From contig CAYRUO010000028.1 of NCBI GenBank assembly GCA_964427505.1, forward strand, positions 1 through 13,123: 13,123 nucleotides of DNA, read 5' to 3'. Shown here in pieces: positions 7,956 to 13,123 of the stretch. Both the position numbers and the translations under genes were made by a program. Under the pieces are notes generated by a model. It saw only the letters and a program-made list of their open reading frames with translations, did not search any database and was not told where the DNA came from. The stretch's first letter is position 1; every line of letters starts with the position of its first letter. The DNA is from Thermanaerothrix sp034436175 (GTDB lineage Bacteria; Chloroflexota; Anaerolineae; Anaerolineales; Anaerolineaceae).

Positions 7956-8577
7956 TTGACCTAAGCCGGAAACAGCTCTCCATCCATCGCTCCTCCAAAC
8001 AACCAGGGTGCCTGCAGCCCTTCCAGCCGCACGGCGGCAATCAGCTTTGTGGTCTGATGATGCCGGTGCGGCATGGTGCAGACCAGTCGCTGGCCGATGG
8101 GACTGCGTCCGTAGCGACGAGTCATTTGCGTATTGGCACCGCTTACATCCATGAACATCAGCCGCTCGGCCGACACACCCACCAGCCGTTGCGGCCACTG
8201 TTTTCTTTGCCCGGCGACGTTGGGCCGCGACCGCTCGGTATGGTGTAGCGTTTTTTTACAGCTCCACCCAAGTTGGCTCACCCACAGATCAATCGTGGCA
8301 AGCTACCGCCCCATCTGCGTCCCAAGTTCGACCAGCTTGGCGTCCGGCCGCCGTGTCAACAGACAAAGCAGGCGTTTCCGGCGCGACTCGCTCAGAAGTG
8401 TCTTGCGGCCGCAGTGGTGGGTTTGGGGCTGAAACGTGTCGCGCTCCTGCAAACGCTTACGCCCCCGCCGAACAGCAGTCACACGGTAACCCAAGCTGGG
8501 GGCAATATCGCGGGTGCTCTTCCCTGGTTGTAGAGACAGATGATCCCTTCGGGCACGGGAACAGGAATGGCTCTCAT
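7952..8577 (-). pseudogene. Truncated, frameshifted IS630-type transposase
   Basis: The likely start is ATG 8577 (MRAIPVPVPEGIICLYNQG). The frame shifts near 8518-8527 and homology resumes as GKSTRDIAPSLGYRVTAVRR with the N-terminal helix-turn-helix region, then RDTFQPQTHHCGRKTLL and RLLCLLTRRPDAKLVELG. A TAG at 8303-8305 interrupts before LATIDLWVSQLGWSCKKTLH. The frame continues through ERLMFMDVSGANTQMTRRYG, which contains the first catalytic Asp of the DDE domain, and MDGELFPA, then meets TAG at 7961-7963. Related proteins, as I recall them, read GEAFLAYVEQ here, so this TAG also sits where Tyr is expected, and VKQ follows. Homology stops around 7950 at the junction with the plus-strand ISAs1-type relic. 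The second Asp and the Glu of the DDE triad are absent. Dead element. Confidence 0.8.
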
Positions 8578-8617
8578 GCCTGCATTCTCCAACATCGGCT
8601 CCATCCGCGCAAGCTAC

Positions 8618-8635
8618 ATCATTTATGGAAATGAT
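8618..8635. repeat. Small hairpin upstream of IS630-type relic
   Basis: ATCATTT-ATGG-AAATGAT is a perfect 7-bp stem with a 4-nt loop. It lies about 40 bp before the relic's ATG. It might be part of the element's end or a control site, but nothing more can be said. Confidence 0.45.
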
Positions 8636-8714
8636 CCACAGCCATCCCAAGGGAACATGCTTAAACAAATGATTTTATAGGCGATTTTGGATTGCACGGC
8701 TCACAAAAAGCTAC

Positions 8715-8791
8715 TCATCCCATCCAATAGCACAAAGAAACGTCGAAGATGCACGCCTTTTGAGGGTTTTGGGGGAATTTCTATGGGATGA
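8715..8791. repeat. Spaced inverted repeat TCATCCCAT / ATGGGATGA
   Basis: TCATCCCAT at 8715-8723 is repeated in inverted orientation as ATGGGATGA at 8783-8791, enclosing 59 bp. The arms are short, so this may be chance. They could also be the ends of a very small non-coding insertion. Confidence 0.3.
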
Positions 8792-8824
8792 CTGTTTAAA
8801 TGATCTAAAAATCCTCTTAAACAG
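8792..8824. repeat. Inverted repeat CTGTTTAA / TTAAACAG
   Basis: The arms at 8792-8799 and 8817-8824 are a perfect 8-bp inverted match around a 17-nt A/T-rich loop. It directly follows the previous inverted repeat. There is no T-tract on either side, so a terminator role is not supported. Confidence 0.4.
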
Positions 8825-8979
8825 GCTCAGCAATGCATCTGGAGGCGCGCAAACCTGATTGCGGTGCCACAAATCCATCGTGCTGACGGTTTGTGGGGTG
8901 ATTTTTCCGTTTCACGGACCGCCTTCCAAGCGAGACTGCGGCATAGCCGTGTCGGCCTTGTCCGGCACAATAAACTTTT

Positions 8980-9006
8980 GCGCGGGCGTTCAACGAACGC
9001 CCGCGC
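8980..9006 (-). terminator. Strong GC-rich hairpin behind the 9049-12627 gene
   Basis: The 12-bp perfect stem GCGCGGGCGTTC / GAACGCCCGCGC has a 3-nt loop. It lies about 43 bp past the TAA of the large secreted-protein gene. On the minus strand it is followed by CAAAAGTTTATTG rather than a clear U-run, so it is an atypical terminator, or a 3'-end stabilising hairpin. Confidence 0.5.
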
Positions 9007-9048
9007 GCCGCGCCATTTGCCCTAACCCCTAGTCACCCACCCACAGAG

Positions 9049-12000
9049 TTACGGAATCACCGCGCGGAAGAACTTTTGTGTATCCGTGATCGGAATCACG
9101 ACCGAGCCGGATGTGCCCAAGTCAGTCCACGGGCCCGAAAGGCTTGGTGCCGAGTAAAGGCGTGCTGGCCCTGCACCGGTCAGGTTATCCATCAGGACTT
9201 GGTCCCACATGACAGTAACGGTGCCATTCTGATTATTGGTGATGGACACCTGCGGTGGCGCTAATCGCACAACCACCGCGTTCATGTTGCCGGAACCGAA
9301 GTCTCCGCCCGACGCATTTCCCGGCAGGAACTGGATGATGTCCTGCGTCTCGCTTGCTGCCAGAAATGTGCCCACGATATACACCATGTCCTGCATCTCG
9401 ATTGTCTCGGATTTACATGTTGGCACGACCGGATCGGCAAAATACGCTCTGCGGAAGCCTATGGTACCACCGCGTGCGTCAAGGGCAAAAAGCTGCGCAG
9501 TATAACGCAATCCAGCCGTCAAGCCACTAAGGCGGATCGTCTTTTGCCCGTTTCGTCCGGCTTGCGTATCGGCGTTAAACCTGCCCAACATTTCGTCCCA
9601 GCCGGGTACGCTCGGGCAAGTGGAGACGTTGCCGCCGTTATACACCTGCTGACCGCCCTCGACGGTCGCATAGACGTTGTACGTAAAGTCGAACGTTACA
9701 CTCTGGCCACCGACGGGCACTGTGAAGTTGTAATTGGCCACATCGTTGCTTAAGCCGCCAAAGGTCGCCGCATAAACAAGTTTCCCGGGCAGCCCCAGTG
9801 TTTGTTCAGGGCAACCGATGGGGACTGGCGCCGACCAATAGATCCGGTGTGTGGGGTCTAGCACCGTCAAGGTGGCGGCAGTTGAAGCCGTGCCATTGGC
9901 GTTACTGACCACGCACGTGTAGGTGCCTGTATCGTCCATCCGCAGCGGGTTGAACGTCAACGTGGCCGTTCTGGAACCGGAAATGTTTCCTCCGTCACTT
10001 AGCGGCGAGGCACCTTTGAACCACTGGTAGGAAACCGCGCTTAGGCTTACCGCCCTGCCAACGGACAATGTTTGCGCGATGCCGGCATAATTGGTTGTGT
10101 CGATAAGTTGCTGGGCAAGAATAGGCGGCGAACTAGAGATGTCCTGCAGTATGATTTGCAGGCCGTTCAAGGCTCCCCATTCACTGGTCGGGGCGTTCCT
10201 CCACGTGAAGATAACTCTCCCAGAATTGTCGGTGACGATATTTGTGTGCACCAGATAGTTAACACCCAAAGCCCATGGCTGGCGATAACTTCCTGTGGTG
10301 GTCCCGGCGAGCCCGCCACCCTCAAACGTGGCTCCCTGGCCTGGTTGGTCTCCGGCAGCGTAAGTGATGATTGTGTAAGCAGCGTTGTTGTTCAACCCGG
10401 CGATCATCACCGAAGCCGAACTATTGTTTATGGTTCGGTAAGATCGCATCAGGGCATGGGTCGTAGGGCTGCCGCCACCCGTATTGTCCCAACGGCCGCC
10501 GCCTACGAATTGGATGGTGGTAGGGGTCGGATTTCCTGCATAGTCGAGCAGCGGGAACACGCCGTCAGTTACGGAATTCCACACATCCCCAGCCTGCCCA
10601 ACAACTCCGGCTCCCGAGTAGGCCGGGCATCCGCCAGCCACTACGTTAACATTCATCAGCAAAGGACGGGCAGCTATGCTCAGCGTAGCCGGGCTGCTAG
10701 TTGCCGGGGGTGCGACGGCCCCGGTCACGACCACGGTGTAGTTGCCAACGTCAGCAGCGCTGACATTGTAGATGGTCAATGTGTCCGTATCCGCACCAGC
10801 AATGCGATCGCTGTTGGTGAGGTTTAACCCGTTCAGCTTCCATTGATAGCTCAGAGGCCCGGTTCCGATGGCCACCACGTTGAACCGCACCATGGAGCCC
10901 GCGCTGACGCTCTTGGACTGGGGCTGACCAATGATGATGGGTGCGACAGAAACCGGTCCGACGCCAGCCAAGTAGTTAGAGAACACTTCGAGGCTGGACA
11001 GGGCTCGGGCATATACGACCACATCGTTTATGACCCCATTGAAATTGTACATCCCGGATGTGTCGCCCGGATCGGACCCGATTTTGGCAGGGGCGCTCCA
11101 TGCTACAGGGCTGTTGGGGAACAAATTAACAGCAGCGGCATACGAATTGGTGTTGAAGACATAAAGAGCCGCTTTAGTAGGATCGATCACCAGAGCAATA
11201 AACGACCAAATATCTTGTGGCACTACGAGCCCGGACTCCCAACCTGCACCCTCGCCGTTCCAAGTGTAGCCCAACTGGTCTGATACCGGACCGTAAATGA
11301 GGCCGGAAGCGTTGGTGCCGACTCGTGTCAGAAACAGCGCGGCACCAGGAACCTGGGATCCATTGGGCTTGATCCATGCGGTGATTGTCACCGTATTGGT
11401 GTTAAAATTAAGAGGTGGAACAGTGATGGCCGAATTAGGGTCATACAGCACAAACTGAGCGCCCTTGTGCGATGGGGCGAAACCCAGATATGGCGGATTT
11501 GGCACCCCGGCCGCACCCAAGGTAACGCCGCTGCCCACAGTTCCTTTGTAGCCATTGATGTATTCGTAAACCATCGAGCTGCCGTAGGGTTCGTTCAATT
11601 GCCAATAAGCAACCGGATTATACGAATTCACCTGCGCCGCGTAGCTGCCCGAAGTTGGAGTCACAGCAGTCAATGTGGTCGAATTTGTGGCACTCCCATT
11701 GGGGTTTCCAACAATCAAACTGACAACACCGCTGGAACTGACGTTCCCGTAGGTCAACACGGGTGTTGTCGCACCTGAAACCCCGTTGCCATCGCTCAGA
11801 GTGTTTCCATTGAACTGCCATTGGAACGAGAGCGGTGGGATGCCGGCGCTACGACTGAGGAAGCGCGCGGTGCGTCCCACGAACACCTTTTGATCCGTAG
11901 GCGGTCCGTAAATGACGGGAACGTCTGGCGCCAACTGGAGCTGTACGCCGTTCCATGTCACCGGCCCTGCTGGGGGGTAGTTATTTGTGTATATGATGTT

Positions 12001-12627
12001 GCCGGCACCATCCGAGAGGCCAACCAGCATGACATAATTCTGGCCGGCGATAAAATTTGACTTGGTGGTCAACGGGTTGTTAAACGCCTGCCCGTATTTT
12101 AAATTTCCCGCCCCATCAACCCAAGTGACTGTGCCGCCTGAATTGACTGTATTTCCACTCAGGTAGTTGATTAGGACATAATTTGTGTTTGGCACCAAGC
12201 CGCTGATAGTTACCTGGACAGGCCCACCAAACAGGTAACCGGTCAACAGATTGCGGGTTATGTCCGATACAAACACGGGGTCGGCATACCCCCAACCGCC
12301 CCACTGGTACCACCAAGTGCTGAGGCTGATGGACGTGGGGTTGCCTTGAGCGTCCACTACGGGGCTGGCGCCGAAAGTGTTCCAAGTGTCGCCAGGCAAC
12401 CCCAGGGCTGCGGCGCCACTCATGGTTTGGCCCGATGGCTGATACCAATTGACGAGCTCGAAGCCGGTCTGCGCCACCAATGCTGTCTGCGCAAGCATGG
12501 CCAGGGTCGTGCACAGTACGAGCCGCAGCCGGCATCGCGAAAACAAAGTTTTCGCCGTACTGCGAACTGGTGACTGGTCTTGGATTGAGAGAATCGCCTT
12601 AGGGTTTTTAGTTAATGAGTTATTCAT
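9049..12627 (-). CDS. Large secreted Ig/LamG mosaic protein with duplicated domain
   Basis: ATG at 12627 gives 1192 aa; a TTG at 12654 would add nine residues, and neither has a strong ribosome binding site. An N-terminal signal peptide has a long basic leader, then LRLVLCTTLAMLAQTALVA (about 34-52). In order from the ATG: beta-rich domain A (57-234), Ig-like 1 (237-323, FQWQFNGN), LamG/concanavalin-like domain (329-556, PVAYWQLNE, TITAWIKPNG, FNGVINDVVVYARALS), Ig-like 2 (562-653, SYQWKLNG, GNYTVVVTG), domain B homologous to A (658-829), Ig-like 3 (833-923, SYQWFKG, GTYTCVVSN), and a further beta-rich region (925-1120, LFALDARGG). The C-terminal module ends TQKFFRAVIP. No enzymatic motif is seen. 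An extracellular carbohydrate- or surface-binding role is inferred from LamG and Ig modules. The gene stands alone, with a hairpin behind it and a tandem operator-like repeat about 150 bp upstream. Confidence 0.9.
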   Translation of the reverse strand: MNNSLTKNPKAILSIQDQSPVRSTAKTLFSRCRLRLVLCTTLAMLAQTALVAQTGFELVNWYQPSGQTMSGAAALGLPGDTWNTFGASPVVDAQGNPTSISLSTWWYQWGGWGYADPVFVSDITRNLLTGYLFGGPVQVTISGLVPNTNYVLINYLSGNTVNSGGTVTWVDGAGNLKYGQAFNNPLTTKSNFIAGQNYVMLVGLSDGAGNIIYTNNYPPAGPVTWNGVQLQLAPDVPVIYGPPTDQKVFVGRTARFLSRSAGIPPLSFQWQFNGNTLSDGNGVSGATTPVLTYGNVSSSGVVSLIVGNPNGSATNSTTLTAVTPTSGSYAAQVNSYNPVAYWQLNEPYGSSMVYEYINGYKGTVGSGVTLGAAGVPNPPYLGFAPSHKGAQFVLYDPNSAITVPPLNFNTNTVTITAWIKPNGSQVPGAALFLTRVGTNASGLIYGPVSDQLGYTWNGEGAGWESGLVVPQDIWSFIALVIDPTKAALYVFNTNSYAAAVNLFPNSPVAWSAPAKIGSDPGDTSGMYNFNGVINDVVVYARALSSLEVFSNYLAGVGPVSVAPIIIGQPQSKSVSAGSMVRFNVVAIGTGPLSYQWKLNGLNLTNSDRIAGADTDTLTIYNVSAADVGNYTVVVTGAVAPPATSSPATLSIAARPLLMNVNVVAGGCPAYSGAGVVGQAGDVWNSVTDGVFPLLDYAGNPTPTTIQFVGGGRWDNTGGGSPTTHALMRSYRTINNSSASVMIAGLNNNAAYTIITYAAGDQPGQGATFEGGGLAGTTTGSYRQPWALGVNYLVHTNIVTDNSGRVIFTWRNAPTSEWGALNGLQIILQDISSSPPILAQQLIDTTNYAGIAQTLSVGRAVSLSAVSYQWFKGASPLSDGGNISGSRTATLTFNPLRMDDTGTYTCVVSNANGTASTAATLTVLDPTHRIYWSAPVPIGCPEQTLGLPGKLVYAATFGGLSNDVANYNFTVPVGGQSVTFDFTYNVYATVEGGQQVYNGGNVSTCPSVPGWDEMLGRFNADTQAGRNGQKTIRLSGLTAGLRYTAQLFALDARGGTIGFRRAYFADPVVPTCKSETIEMQDMVYIVGTFLAASETQDIIQFLPGNASGGDFGSGNMNAVVVRLAPPQVSITNNQNGTVTVMWDQVLMDNLTGAGPARLYSAPSLSGPWTDLGTSGSVVIPITDTQKFFRAVIP

Positions 12628-12945
12628 AACACGCGCTATTTTTCGTCGTTTCAATCTTCACTCGTAGTTTGCCAACCAACCGCTTTTGCCAACACGTTGT
12701 GTTGATCTCAGCGTTGCCTTACCACATTCAGCTGATTCAACGTTGCCATTTTAGCCAAGTCTGTAGCGCTGTCTATCTGACAAATGTCATATCTGACAAA
12801 TGTCATATTTTTAGTATTGGTTTTGCACAGCCATCCCATAGGCGGATGAAACCGGTTAGCAAGCGGTAAGTTCGCAGGGAATTTCCACCGCCTGAGCAAA
12901 AGTGAGTTTAAGGATTTTCAGCTCATTCGTTATCCCACAGCACTG
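12628..12945. other. Intergenic region between divergent frames
   Basis: This stretch separates the leftward secreted-protein gene from a possible rightward gene, so it should hold promoter sequence for at least the former. The clearest signal is the tandem palindrome at 12775-12806. I see no convincing -35/-10 pair. Confidence 0.5.
12775..12806. promoter_or_regulatory. Tandem operator-like palindromes, ATCTGACAAATGTCAT twice
   Basis: The 16-bp ATCTGACAAATGTCAT occurs twice back to back without mismatch (12775-12790 and 12791-12806). Each copy contains TGACA-AA-TGTCA, a 5-bp inverted repeat with a 2-bp spacer, as expected for a dimeric regulator. Centre-to-centre spacing is 16 bp. The site is about 150 bp upstream of the secreted-protein start at 12627 and about 140 bp upstream of the possible gene at 12946, so it could control either. 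The regulator is not identifiable. Confidence 0.55.
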
Positions 12946-13123
12946 GTGCCAAGCAATGATGTAAGACGTGCCGAGCGGCTGCACTTGGTCCGATTGCGGG
13001 TGTACAAAAAAATATATGCGAACCAAGCGGAACGGTTGATTAAGTTGATGGATGCATTTGTCCGTGCATTTCCTGATTCAACTAACCGGCCGAAGGTCGA
13101 GTACGAGTTGGCAGACCTGAGTT
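12946..13123 (+). CDS. Possible start of an unrecognised gene, cut by window edge
   Basis: The frame is open from 12850 (after TGA at 12847-12849) to the window end. No ATG lies near its start; the best start is GTG at 12946, without a clear ribosome binding site. The protein begins VPSNDVRRAERLHLVRLRVY and has the helical, charged pattern ANQAERLIKLMDAFVRAFPD with PKVEYELADLS near the edge. The FPDS-type turn between helices is reminiscent of TPR-like helical repeats, but this is weak. Codon choice looks plausible for coding. The true start may be elsewhere, or the frame may be a remnant. Confidence 0.35.
   Translation, partial: MPSNDVRRAERLHLVRLRVYKKIYANQAERLIKLMDAFVRAFPDSTNRPKVEYELADLS

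Larger units (their letters stand above)
8578..9048. other. Intergenic region with inverted repeats
   Basis: No gene is supported on either strand. The region holds the hairpins listed separately and is A/T-richer around 8660-8830 than its flanks. It separates the IS relics from the 3' end of the 9049-12627 gene. No terminal repeats of the IS630-type element could be placed with confidence. Confidence 0.5.

Noticed and set aside
8949..8970. Hairpin GTGTCGG...CCGGCAC as a second terminator
   Set aside because: The stem is short and needs a G-T pair, and no transcript clearly ends there. The 8980-9006 hairpin is much stronger.
9076..9100. Plus-strand translation reading MCIRDR, resembling the peptide encoded by a sequencing-adapter sequence
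   Set aside because: The bases do not match the transposon-adapter sequence and are fully explained by the minus-strand codons for the end of the secreted protein (TDTQKFFRAVIP).
10072..10827. 251-residue plus-strand frame inside the Ig/LamG gene
   Set aside because: It is antisense to a well-supported gene with Ig-like motifs; no domain and no ribosome binding site.

Overview
The window most likely comes from a member of the Verrucomicrobia (Pedosphaera/Limisphaerales-type) or a close PVC relative. This is an inference from the protein types: large secreted mosaics of HAF repeats, delta-60 repeats, Ig-like and LamG-like domains and beta-helix repeats, each ending in a short C-terminal module finishing near FYR, FLR or FFR. 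There is no rRNA, tRNA, CRISPR array or conserved housekeeping gene to fix the taxonomy.

Layout from left to right. (1) Positions 1 to about 1189 hold an IS5-type insertion sequence read on the minus strand. Its left end lies outside the window, and its transposase is split by one in-frame TAG. The right end abuts the stop codon of the next gene. (2) Positions 1190-3451 (minus) hold a secreted beta-helix protein, also interrupted by a single in-frame TAG just after its signal peptide region. (3) Positions 3534-6464 (minus) hold an intact secreted 976-residue protein with seven HAF repeats, an Ig-like domain and seven delta-60 repeats. It lies 82 bp upstream of gene 2 and was probably co-transcribed with it. 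(4) Positions 6481 to about 7250 have no supportable gene. (5) Positions about 7250-8577 are an insertion-sequence graveyard. A plus-strand relic of a DUF4338 (DruA-like)/ISAs1-type transposase abuts a truncated, frameshifted minus-strand IS630-type transposase. (6) Positions 8578-9048 are non-coding, with several inverted repeats and a strong hairpin behind the next gene. (7) Positions 9049-12627 (minus) hold an intact secreted protein of about 1192 residues with Ig and LamG domains and a duplicated, unrecognised beta-rich domain. (8) Positions 12628-12945 are intergenic and carry two exact tandem copies of a 16-bp operator-like palindrome. (9) An open plus-strand frame runs off the right edge.

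The secreted proteins have no visible enzyme motifs. Their architectures suggest extracellular binding or scaffold roles, perhaps polysaccharide capture or surface display, but no substrate can be read from the sequence. I found no convincing new defence or metabolic system. The observations most worth following are the repeated in-frame TAG codons at otherwise conserved reading frames, the apparent pair of closed seven-bladed propellers in one protein, the shared C-terminal module, the tandem operator-like palindromes, and a 19-nt palindromic insertion in a transposase relic.
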